Shown: positions 1 through 5,887 of the stretch, piece after piece | How the letters are laid out: the number at the start of each line of letters is the position of its first letter | Position numbering within the stretch: position 1 is the first letter of the stretch | Assembly: GCA_902780365.1 (NCBI GenBank) | Contig: CACZFE010000115.1 | Coordinates: 1-5,887, forward strand | DNA: 5,887 nt | From: an uncultured Spirochaetales bacterium | GTDB taxonomy: Bacteria; UBP6; UBA1177 | Direction of reading: 5' to 3' | Made by a program: the position numbers and the translations under genes | The notes under the pieces: model-generated | What the model was told of the DNA's origin: nothing | The model's input: only the letters and a program-made list of their open reading frames with translations | Database searches by the model: none

Positions 1-1398
1 TTCATGGCGGAGGCAGAGCTGGACATGGTTTTCATTCATGATCGAAGCCTCTTCGCTGTCGTCTATCGCGATCCCCTCTTTGTAAAGCTGGTAGTTGTAA
101 ATCGAAAAAACGCTCATCCGCTTCGAAATCATCGTCGCAACGACAGTCGCAAGCATGAGCGAAGGCAGCATGTTGTAGTCCCGCGTGATTTCGAAAACGA
201 GAAGCAGAGAAGAAACCGGTTCCTGCGTCGCAGCACCGAGAAGCGCACCGATTCCGACAGACGCGAAACTGATGCCTATCGACGGACCGAATTCGGGGTA
301 AAACATCGGGATTATTTTTCCGAAACCGAGACCGAAAATGTAACCCACGAAAAGTATCGGCAAAAATATTCCGCCCGAAGCTCCGCTTGCAAAAGCTATC
401 GAAAGGAAAACAAGCTTTAAAATGGCGATACCGATGAGAAACGCCGGAGTGAAGCCGTTTCCGGCAAGCATCATGTCCTTGCCTAAACCGAAAATCTCGG
501 GAACAAACGGAACAGTCAGCGCAAACGGCAGAAGAAGCAGAGGAATGTGGATAAATTCAGGGAGTTTCGCCTTCACTCTGTCAAAAATATTGGAATTGAA
601 GTATGTCAGCTTGATGAGTCCCACGCCCAGAAGTGCGTTGATAAGACCGAATGTCGTAAAGAGAAAAATCTCAGTTCCCGAACTTATCTCCGCGCTGAAA
701 CCAAGAGCCGCAGCCGGAAGGGCGGAGTGTCCCGGCATGAAGTACGAGCCGAAGAAACTTGCAGTCGCCGCAGAAACTACGATGGGTGTCAGAGTACCGA
801 TAGCATAGTTTCCCAAAATCGTCTCGACCGCGAAAATAGTTCCTGCGATCGGCGCATCAAAAGCGACCGCGAGACCGGCAGCAGCACCGCATCCGACAAA
901 AAGTTTGATACGCGATATCGGCATACTTAAGAACTGCCCCAGAGTCGATCCCAGCGTAGAACCTATCATGATTATCGGACCTTCGTTTCCGAGCGGGACA
1001 CCGGTAGCGATCGAAAGAGAAGATGTTATCATTTTGAAAACCGCAAGTTTCGGCGGCATTATACCGTTTTTCAGTTTCAAAGTTTTGAGGAGGAATCCGA
1101 AACCCGCTCCTCCGCTCTCCTTGCAGAGATATCTGATTATGAAGCCGCTGATAAAAACGCCTGTCAGAGGAAGAACGAACTTGTACCACAGCGGAAGTTT
1201 CTTGAAAGCCTCGACCGCCGCGATAGTGGGAGCGCCGATAAAAAGTTTCGAAAGAGAATCTATCATCCAGTTGAAACACAAGAATGCGCATCCCGCCAGA
1301 ATTCCGATAAGCACCGCCGCGAAAATAAGAAACGTTCCCTCTTTCAGTTTCGCTTTTTCGAGGAAATTTTTTAATTTGAAGAAAGATATTTTTCTCAT
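1..1398 (-). CDS. CLC-family chloride channel or Cl-/H+ antiporter, C-terminus cut by window edge
   Basis: An inner-membrane anion transporter of the CLC family; 466 codons are visible with no stop before base 1. Family landmarks seen: GNEGP at 137-141 (gating Glu139), GAAAG followed by AFDAPIAG at 171-186, and GGIFLP at 342-347. Tyr434 aligns without gaps to the central Tyr445 of E. coli ClcA. Most of the protein is hydrophobic helices, as expected. Two positions differ: the GSGIP motif reads GAGFG (Ala98 at the anion-binding Ser), and Thr193 sits where exchangers carry the internal proton Glu. The visible part is already about as long as E. coli ClcA (473), and its tail (about 434-466) resembles the linker before CBS domains, so a cytoplasmic CBS pair may follow outside the window. 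The ATG overlaps the ribD stop as ATGA; AGGA lies 7 bases upstream at 1406-1409. Ion choice and channel-versus-exchanger mode are not settled by sequence. Confidence 0.93.
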   Translation of the reverse strand, partial: MRKISFFKLKNFLEKAKLKEGTFLIFAAVLIGILAGCAFLCFNWMIDSLSKLFIGAPTIAAVEAFKKLPLWYKFVLPLTGVFISGFIIRYLCKESGGAGFGFLLKTLKLKNGIMPPKLAVFKMITSSLSIATGVPLGNEGPIIMIGSTLGSTLGQFLSMPISRIKLFVGCGAAAGLAVAFDAPIAGTIFAVETILGNYAIGTLTPIVVSAATASFFGSYFMPGHSALPAAALGFSAEISSGTEIFLFTTFGLINALLGVGLIKLTYFNSNIFDRVKAKLPEFIHIPLLLLPFALTVPFVPEIFGLGKDMMLAGNGFTPAFLIGIAILKLVFLSIAFASGASGGIFLPILFVGYIFGLGFGKIIPMFYPEFGPSIGISFASVGIGALLGAATQEPVSSLLLVFEITRDYNMLPSLMLATVVATMISKRMSVFSIYNYQLYKEGIAIDDSEEASIMNENHVQLCLRHE

Positions 1399-1937
1399 GA
1401 TTTTTTCCTGTATATTTTCAAAGTGTCGTTTCCGAGTTTTTCCGAATGAGTGAGATCAAAGGAGTTTTCAAAAATGCTTTCAGCTTCTTCATCAAAAAGT
1501 GGAAGTCCCGTTCCGAAGGTTTTGGGAGAAACGATGAGCTGCATTTCATCGATCAGACCTTCTTTCAAAAAGGCTCTCACAAGGTCAGCACCGCCTTCGA
1601 GAAGGATCGAATTTATTTTGTGTTTCGCGAAAAGTTGAGTGAGTGCCTCTTTGAGCGAATATCCGTTTTCCAGAATGATGGTTTTTACCCCTTGCACCTT
1701 GATTTCATGCACCTTTGGAGAGGTTGTGACGATTATCGGCGAGCGTTCCATGATTTTTGCATTCAAATTCAAGGAAAAATTCCGGCTGAAAATAACCGGC
1801 TGCGGGTCAAAACCCGCTATCAACCTTACTGTCAGCATTGGATCATCGATATTTACGGTGTTTGCACCGACTGCGATCGCGGAGTGCTCGCTTCTAAGTT
1901 TATGGACATAGATTTGCGCCTCGGAGCCGCTAATGAT
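1395..1937 (-). pseudogene. ribD: RibD reductase domain remnant, in frame beyond the TGA
   Basis: The C-terminal 180 codons of RibD continue in the same frame after the TGA, with no further stop or frameshift up to the TGA at 1395-1397. In RibD this domain reduces the ribosyl side chain with NADPH to the ribityl form. Recognisable family blocks are SGSEAQ, YVHKLRSEHSAIAVGANTV, DDPMLTVRL, LLEGGADLVRAFL (the EGG motif) and the FGTGLPLF region. The first ordinary in-frame start after the stop is ATG at 1838 (MLTVRL, residue 210 of the full protein, leaving 147 residues). A protein from there would lack the first reductase strand and the GES-x-W motif, so it should not work alone. Good conservation of the rest means the break is recent, is an assembly error, or is bypassed by readthrough. 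The 3' end overlaps the CLC start by 4 bases. Confidence 0.8.
1406..1409 (-). promoter_or_regulatory. Ribosome binding site of the CLC gene inside the ribD end
   Basis: AGGA on the minus strand, 7 bases before the CLC ATG. It lies inside the last ribD codons, so the CLC start can be reached by its own site as well as by ribosomes terminating at the overlapping ribD TGA. Confidence 0.6.
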
Positions 1938-1949
1938 TCACCTTTCACC
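1936..1949 (-). other. In-frame stop inside a 7-base imperfect tandem repeat
   Basis: On the minus strand this reads GGTGAAA then GGTGAAT. The TGA that interrupts ribD (1938-1940) lies in the second copy. The ribD frame is read G-E-R-stop-I-I-S-G. The second copy read one frame over gives G-E-S, the conserved RibD motif. AAAGGTGA (1945 down to 1938) also looks like a Shine-Dalgarno sequence ending on the stop. The repeat and the stop are seen directly; how they arose is inference. Confidence 0.6.
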
Positions 1950-2465
1950 CACTTTCTGAGTTATAAAACCGTCCTTACTTGCGGCAACTTTTACCGTTAT
2001 CCATGGCAGATTCGTTCTGATCCCCTTGAAAAAGAAGCGGTTTATCTCTTCGACTTCTGCTGCAAAGCCCTTTACCAATGCGGCTTTCACACCGTTTTGG
2101 ATCAAAAAATCGAGTCCGCCTGCGGCTTTTGCGTTTTCTTCCTTTTTTGCGACAAAAACAGCCTTGATACCCGCTTCCAGTATAGCTTTCGCGCATGGTG
2201 GAGTCTTTCCGTAGTGGTTGCAGGGTTCAAGTGTCACTGCCATATTGAGTCCGGGAGCTTTGAAACCGATTTTTCGGAGCGCATCAGCTTCGGCGTGGTC
2301 ACAGCCGTATTCCTGCGTCCAGCCCTCGGAAATTATTTTTCCTTCATCATCAAAAATCACAGCTCCGACTTTCGGATTCGGATAGGTTTTCACTGTCGCC
2401 TTTTTTGAAAGCTCAACCGCCCTTTCCATCATCTCAAAAACGATATTTTCGGGAATTTCGCTCAA
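1938..2465 (-). CDS. ribD: RibD deaminase domain (ribD 5' part, ends at in-frame TGA)
   Basis: N-terminal part of the bifunctional riboflavin enzyme RibD: the cytosolic, zinc-dependent deaminase that converts 2,5-diamino-6-ribosylamino-4(3H)-pyrimidinone 5'-phosphate to the 5-amino-uracil form. The cytidine-deaminase fold signatures are complete: YPNPKVGAV near residue 28, HAE at 57-59 (zinc His57, catalytic Glu59), and PCNHYGKTPPC at 81-91 (zinc Cys82 and Cys91). The reductase domain begins at LPWITVKVAASKDG (about 153-166) and is stopped by TGA at codon 176, leaving 175 residues. Start choice: TTG at 2465 has GGAG 6 bases upstream, the same layout as the divergent lipoprotein gene. ATG at 2432 or 2429 (MMERAVELS) is the alternative and matches typical RibD starts, but lacks a ribosome binding site. 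As it stands, the product should still deaminate but not reduce. Restoring codon 176 gives 356 residues, the usual RibD length. Confidence 0.88.
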   Translation of the reverse strand: MSEIPENIVFEMMERAVELSKKATVKTYPNPKVGAVIFDDEGKIISEGWTQEYGCDHAEADALRKIGFKAPGLNMAVTLEPCNHYGKTPPCAKAILEAGIKAVFVAKKEENAKAAGGLDFLIQNGVKAALVKGFAAEVEEINRFFFKGIRTNLPWITVKVAASKDGFITQKVGER

Positions 2466-2471
2466 AATACA

Positions 2472-2475
2472 CTCC
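2472..2475 (-). promoter_or_regulatory. Ribosome binding site deciding the ribD TTG start
   Basis: GGAG on the minus strand followed by six bases (TGTATT) and TTG at 2465. It rules out the more upstream TTG at 2477, which overlaps this site, and favours 2465 over the ATGs at 2432 and 2429. Confidence 0.6.
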
Positions 2476-2493
2476 AACGAAAAAAGTCTCGCA

Positions 2494-2521
2494 CTTTTAT
2501 GGAAATAAATATTACTGTCAA
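2494..2521 (-). promoter_or_regulatory. Sigma70-type promoter for ribD-CLC
   Basis: A perfect -35 TTGACA (2521 down to 2516), a 16-base spacer and a -10 TAAAAG (2499 down to 2494, 4 of 6 matches). Transcription would begin near 2487, giving a leader of about 20 bases before the TTG start. That is too short for an FMN riboswitch. The -35 overlaps the -35 of the opposite promoter. Confidence 0.6.
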
Positions 2522-2543
2522 ATTTTTCAATCCTAAGTATAAT
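2515..2543 (+). promoter_or_regulatory. Sigma70-type promoter for the lipoprotein-plsB unit
   Basis: -35 CTGTCA (2515-2520, 4 of 6 matches), an optimal 17-base spacer and a perfect -10 TATAAT (2538-2543). Transcription would begin near 2550, about 27 bases before the ATG at 2577. Since the promoter lies downstream of the ATG at 2499, it argues against that longer reading of the lipoprotein gene. Confidence 0.7.
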
Positions 2544-2566
2544 CCCGCGTTTTATTGTCTTTTTTT

Positions 2567-2570
2567 GGAG
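2567..2570 (+). promoter_or_regulatory. Ribosome binding site deciding the lipoprotein start
   Basis: GGAG six bases before ATG 2577. It selects the start that places a classical lipoprotein signal peptide at the N-terminus, 26 codons inside the longest open frame. Confidence 0.8.
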
Positions 2571-2576
2571 AAAACG

Positions 2577-4112
2577 ATGCCGGCATTACTTAAATTTCTC
2601 GCAATTATGCTTTGCGCCGTGCTGATCGCATGCGGCAGTTCGTCAGATGAGGAAAATGAAATACCTGATGAAAACGTACCGACTGAAGATTCCGATACCG
2701 CAACGCCGGATGAAAATGATGAAGATCCGAATCCTGTTTCCGATACTGACAGTGCGGTCGAAGAAAATGATGAAAACGAAAACAGCGATGCGGATTTTCC
2801 CGAAAACGATAGCGAAACTCCTGGCGACGACAGCGATTATGAAGAGCTTCAGACAGGCGGGATCTACATTTTTTCAGATTTCGAGGGATCGGGAAACGCT
2901 CAGTCGAGAAACATTCTGGGTAACGGCGGATTCTTGGGCTTTTCTATTTTTTCTCTCGGCGAAAAATACTGGGCAGTGAGTGCGATACATGAGTCGATCC
3001 CGGCCTTTGACTGGGACAATGCGACAGGCAGACTCTACATTTTCGAAAAAGTGAAAAAGGTCGAAAAACTTGAAAACGCCGCTTTCGTGCTGAACCATCC
3101 TGACAAGTCGCTCAATGTCGGTTTCGGATATACCGCGGCTGGTCCGTGCGACATAAACGGCGACGGTCTTGACGATATTGCCGTTTCTTCGCACCTTGCT
3201 CCCTTCGGAGATCTTTATGCGGCGGGAGAGATCGTCGTTTTTTACGGCGACGCTTCGGGCTGGAAAGAGGAAAATTCATCTATTTCGCGCCTTTCGTCAA
3301 AATATATGCAGAAAGCGGACAGCATGAGCCAGTCTCTTGCGTGCCTTGACTACGACGGCGACGGTTTTGCAGATATTTTTGCAGGCGGCCAGAACGCAGG
3401 GCCTGAACTTTCTGGCGGCGGAAGCCAGGGAATGGTCGCATTTTTCAAAGGAGGTGCCGCTGGTCTTTCCGAAAACGAAAACTGGGTGCTGCTTCCCGAA
3501 GTCGAGGAAAACAAGCAGTATTTCGGCAGTTCGATGCTTGTCCATGACTTCAACGGAGATTCCGAACCTGATCTGGCAGTTTCAGGCTGGGGTTTGAAAG
3601 AAAGCAAAAATTCTGCAAATTCAGGCGGAGTTTACATTTATCTCAGCGGAACCGACTGGCAGGCAGCTGCTTCGAACAAAATTTTCGGCGAAGCTGATTC
3701 GCAATTCGGAAGCGCTTTGAAAATCATAGAAATCGGCGGCAAAAAATATCTTGCAGTACTTGCAACGAAAGACAAAAACTACGGAACGGTCAACTTTTAC
3801 GATCCGGCTGAAAATTTCGCCGCAAGAGGCCGTTTCTCGTTCCCGTCGGCATTTTATTCAGAGAACGGAAACATTTCCGATTTCGACACGATAAAACTTT
3901 CGGCTGATACTGATCTCATCGTCATCGGCGGAAAATACTTCGGAGACGGCGGGATGATCTTCTGCGCTACGGTCAAAGATGGCACGATCTCTGAACCCGA
4001 AGCGTGCAAATTCCAGCCGGCTTCTCCCGAAGGAGGCTTCGGAAACAGCGTTTTCAACAATAAAAACGGCGAAATAGTTGTCGGAATGCCTGAATACATC
4101 CACAGATTCTAA
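2577..4112 (+). CDS. Surface lipoprotein with acidic spacer and seven-bladed FG-GAP-like propeller
   Basis: A 511-residue predicted lipoprotein of unknown function. Residues 1-18 form a signal peptide (one Lys, then a hydrophobic stretch) ending in lipobox LIAC, with lipidated Cys19. Gly20 follows instead of Asp, so by the E. coli rule it would go to the outer membrane. Residues 20-93 are a low-complexity spacer: 31 of 74 are Asp or Glu and none is Lys or Arg. From 94 on, repeats have the FG-GAP form found in integrin-type beta-propellers. Calcium-loop motifs are DINGDGLDD (192-200), DYDGDGFAD (258-266) and a weaker DFNGDSEPD (324-332), each followed by a G-x-hydrophobic strand such as GEIVVFYGD or GGVYIYLSG. 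Four further blades lack the loop. Mature Cys191, Cys256, Cys463 and Cys477 could form disulfides. Such proteins often bind ligands or surfaces, but none can be named here. plsB follows after 6 bases. Confidence 0.9.
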   Translation: MPALLKFLAIMLCAVLIACGSSSDEENEIPDENVPTEDSDTATPDENDEDPNPVSDTDSAVEENDENENSDADFPENDSETPGDDSDYEELQTGGIYIFSDFEGSGNAQSRNILGNGGFLGFSIFSLGEKYWAVSAIHESIPAFDWDNATGRLYIFEKVKKVEKLENAAFVLNHPDKSLNVGFGYTAAGPCDINGDGLDDIAVSSHLAPFGDLYAAGEIVVFYGDASGWKEENSSISRLSSKYMQKADSMSQSLACLDYDGDGFADIFAGGQNAGPELSGGGSQGMVAFFKGGAAGLSENENWVLLPEVEENKQYFGSSMLVHDFNGDSEPDLAVSGWGLKESKNSANSGGVYIYLSGTDWQAAASNKIFGEADSQFGSALKIIEIGGKKYLAVLATKDKNYGTVNFYDPAENFAARGRFSFPSAFYSENGNISDFDTIKLSADTDLIVIGGKYFGDGGMIFCATVKDGTISEPEACKFQPASPEGGFGNSVFNNKNGEIVVGMPEYIHRF

Positions 4113-4118
4113 GGTTTT

Positions 4119-5887
4119 ATGGGAAACGGCAGATTTTTCTACTCTCGCAATTTCGTAACTTCGTTCGCGAACATCATTCACAAGAAAATATACCGTTATT
4201 TTTTCAGAAAATTCGATGTCGAAATTCCCGATCCCGAAGGCTTTGAAGCACTGAAAAACAAGGACGAAAATGACAAAAAGCGCCTTAAAATCTACATTTC
4301 GTGGCGCAACAGCAAGATCGAACAGTTTCTTTTGAACGGTTTCATGATCGAAAACGGAATAGTGCCGCCGACCCATTCTTTCGGGCCGAAGACCCGTTTT
4401 TTCAGGCCGCTCGGTGAACTCTGGATGTTGTTCATTTCTCTTTTCAGACCGTCGATAATCAAAGACAGGTTCATCGAATCGCTCTACATTCCGGTTGATT
4501 CGCCCGAAGAACTGAGCATCGACCCTGTTTTTGCCGAAGTTTACAGAAAACTGAAACATCAGGAGGCAACTTTAATTCCCGTCATCACACTTTGGGACAA
4601 AAATCTCGATAAAAAGAAACGCTGGGAGTGGATAAACCAGCTGATCGGGCGCTACAACTTCTGGTCGACCTCGTGGGAACTTCTCATGTTCATGCTGAAA
4701 CGAAGAAAACTTACCCTCAGGATAGGCATTTCTTCATCGGCAAGACTTGAAGATTCGGAAGAAGTCTTTGTCCGCAGACTGTGCGATCTGATGAACACAT
4801 CGAAGCGGAACGTCGTCGGCGCGGCACTCAAAAACTGGCTCGACCTCAAAAACGAAACTCTGTTCAAAATGGAGCTCGGAAGCGAGGACGAAAAGCGTTC
4901 CGCGATAAAGACGATGAAGGCGATGTCATCTGAATACAGTCCGCTTTACGCCGAGACTGCCTCGTATTTCCTCGGAAAAATTCTGAATGCCCGCTTTTCG
5001 AGATTCACTTATTCCTCAGACGAAATCAACGAACTGCGCAAAATCTGCGCTCAGAATGCCTCCAACACGGTATTTGTCCCGACACACAAAAGCTACTTCG
5101 ATTATCTCATACTCAATTACATCCTTTACCGCGAAAAAGTGACGGTACCTCTCGTTGCTGCAGGCGACAACCTTGATTTTTTCCCGCTCTCGCCGGTTCT
5201 GCGCAAAATGGGTGCGTTTTTCATAAGACGCAAAATCAAGGACGATGAATTTTATAAAAAGATCCTCACGACTTACCTTGAACAGATTGTGACTGCCGGC
5301 TACAACATCGAATTTTTCATCGAAGGAGGCCGTTCGAGAAGCGGAATGGTGCGCTCTCCGAGGACCGGAATGCTGAAAATGTTAGCCGAGATCACAAAGG
5401 CGACAAACCGCAAACTCTACATCGTGCCTGTTTCCATAACTTATGAAAAACTCAAGGAAATCGAGGATTACAGCAGAGAAAAGCAGGGTGTGAAACAGCC
5501 CGAATCGGAACACTTCCTCAAAAAAGTATTTACTCTTTTCAGAGCAAACTACGGCCCGGTTTACGTCAGATTTTCGCAACCGATCCTGCTTAACACGAAA
5601 TTCACCGACGAGACTGCGGCAAGGATCGCGGAAGTGCAGGAAAAAGCCTCGGTCATCAGTTTTTCGGCAATTTTTTCGGCTGTTTCCATGGGTTTTGAAA
5701 GCCTTTCGATCAAAGATCTGGTCGAAAGAATGGAACAGACCGTCGAGATCCTTCACACTCTTCCGGATGTTCAGACAGCTTATGCTCTCAACAATCTCGA
5801 TGTAAACTGCTCGAAACTTGTGGGTATCCTGCTTAAAAAAGGCGATCTGATCCAAAAAGGAAAACATCACGAAGAAAATCAAGAACT
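4119..5887 (+). CDS. plsB: PlsB-family glycerol-3-phosphate acyltransferase, C-terminus cut by window edge
   Basis: It probably transfers a fatty acyl group to position 1 of glycerol-3-phosphate, the first step of phospholipid synthesis, at the inner face of the cytoplasmic membrane. 589 codons are visible without a stop; E. coli PlsB has 807. All four acyltransferase blocks are present: HKSYFD (HX4D, His323 to Asp328), GAFFIRRK (365-372), FIEGGRSRSG (Glu402, Gly403, Arg405) and IVPVSITYE (Pro437). AAGDNLDFFPLSPVLRKMG before block II is also typical of PlsB. The N-terminal 300 residues are Trp- and Lys-rich, with IPVITLWDK corresponding to the VPV-x-LWGR region of PlsB. The start ATG lies 6 bases after the lipoprotein stop, with only a weak AAGG (4111-4114) beside that stop, so translation may depend on the upstream gene. 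Dihydroxyacetone-phosphate acyltransferase is a less likely alternative. Confidence 0.9.
   Translation, partial: MGNGRFFYSRNFVTSFANIIHKKIYRYFFRKFDVEIPDPEGFEALKNKDENDKKRLKIYISWRNSKIEQFLLNGFMIENGIVPPTHSFGPKTRFFRPLGELWMLFISLFRPSIIKDRFIESLYIPVDSPEELSIDPVFAEVYRKLKHQEATLIPVITLWDKNLDKKKRWEWINQLIGRYNFWSTSWELLMFMLKRRKLTLRIGISSSARLEDSEEVFVRRLCDLMNTSKRNVVGAALKNWLDLKNETLFKMELGSEDEKRSAIKTMKAMSSEYSPLYAETASYFLGKILNARFSRFTYSSDEINELRKICAQNASNTVFVPTHKSYFDYLILNYILYREKVTVPLVAAGDNLDFFPLSPVLRKMGAFFIRRKIKDDEFYKKILTTYLEQIVTAGYNIEFFIEGGRSRSGMVRSPRTGMLKMLAEITKATNRKLYIVPVSITYEKLKEIEDYSREKQGVKQPESEHFLKKVFTLFRANYGPVYVRFSQPILLNTKFTDETAARIAEVQEKASVISFSAIFSAVSMGFESLSIKDLVERMEQTVEILHTLPDVQTAYALNNLDVNCSKLVGILLKKGDLIQKGKHHEENQE

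Noticed and set aside
905..1453. Open frame of 182 codons on the plus strand opposite the CLC gene
   Set aside because: The opposite strand encodes conserved CLC motifs across the region; no ribosome site or family signal supports the plus frame.
1938..1940. TGA reassigned to Trp or Gly (alternative genetic code)
   Set aside because: Every Trp in the four genes (18) is TGG, Gly uses ordinary codons, and the CLC, lipoprotein and plsB frames contain no internal TGA. The position also aligns to a variable residue instead of the Trp.
1905..1940. Selenocysteine at the ribD TGA
   Set aside because: Cys or Sec is not expected at this RibD position. The bases just downstream allow only a weak, mismatched hairpin (around GCGGCTCCGAGGCGC), not a convincing bacterial selenocysteine element.
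1446..2408. Open frame of 320 codons on the plus strand opposite ribD
   Set aside because: It lies antisense to clear RibD sequence, its translation matches no family I recognise, and it is rich in Phe/Cys as expected of a shadow frame. It is longer than either ribD fragment, so an automatic caller might wrongly prefer it.
2466..2487. FMN riboswitch before ribD
   Set aside because: The leader is about 20 bases and the whole intergenic gap is 111 bases, mostly taken by promoters; no FMN aptamer sequence blocks are visible.
2499..2576. Longer lipoprotein start at ATG 2499
   Set aside because: It would bury the signal peptide 26 residues inside, has no ribosome site, and lies upstream of the probable transcription start near 2550.
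4110..4120. Terminator between the lipoprotein gene and plsB
   Set aside because: The gap is 6 bases with a short T run but no GC-rich stem; it looks like an operon junction.
3858..4559. Open frame of 233 codons on the minus strand across the lipoprotein end and plsB start
   Set aside because: It is antisense to two well supported genes and crosses their junction; its composition (Phe, Arg, Glu, Val) is that of a shadow frame.

Overview
The window reads as chromosomal DNA from a Gram-negative bacterium. It holds two short divergent transcription units around a 111-base intergenic gap (2466-2576). The minus-strand unit runs ribD -> CLC-type chloride channel/transporter and leaves the window at base 1. 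The plus-strand unit runs surface lipoprotein -> plsB-like glycerol-3-phosphate acyltransferase and leaves the window at base 5887. An outer-membrane-type lipoprotein signal, a very acidic Asp/Glu/Ser/Thr/Pro spacer, FG-GAP propeller repeats and a PlsB-type (not PlsY-type) acyltransferase fit a deltaproteobacterial or Myxococcota-like lineage. That placement is a low-confidence inference, since no rRNA or marker gene is present.

Minus strand: ribD (2465 to 1395) would be a normal 356-residue bifunctional riboflavin enzyme, but codon 176 is an in-frame TGA (1938-1940). The deaminase domain is intact. The reductase domain is cut about 20 residues after it begins, and the reading frame resumes unchanged beyond the stop. 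All 18 Trp codons in the four genes are TGG and no other gene has an internal TGA, so a reassigned genetic code is unlikely. A nonsense mutation, an assembly error, or readthrough/re-initiation are the remaining options. The last bases of ribD overlap the start of the CLC gene (ATGA), so translation of the two is probably coupled. The CLC protein (466 residues visible) keeps the gating Glu and the central Tyr, but has Ala and Thr at the central Ser and internal proton Glu positions.

Intergenic gap: good sigma70-type promoters face both ways, and their -35 hexamers occupy nearly the same bases (2515-2521) on opposite strands. The two promoters probably compete for RNA polymerase. Each downstream gene has a GGAG ribosome binding site 6 bases before its start, TTG for ribD and ATG for the lipoprotein.

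Plus strand: a 511-residue lipoprotein (signal peptide, lipobox Cys19, 74-residue acidic spacer without Lys or Arg, seven-bladed FG-GAP-like propeller) is followed after 6 bases by a PlsB-family acyltransferase with all four acyltransferase motifs. No RNA genes, mobile elements, CRISPR arrays, riboswitches or clear rho-independent terminators were found. No gene-free stretch exceeds 111 bases. The window is mostly ordinary core metabolism and envelope genes. The points worth a second look are the interrupted ribD, the CLC active-site substitutions and the back-to-back promoters.
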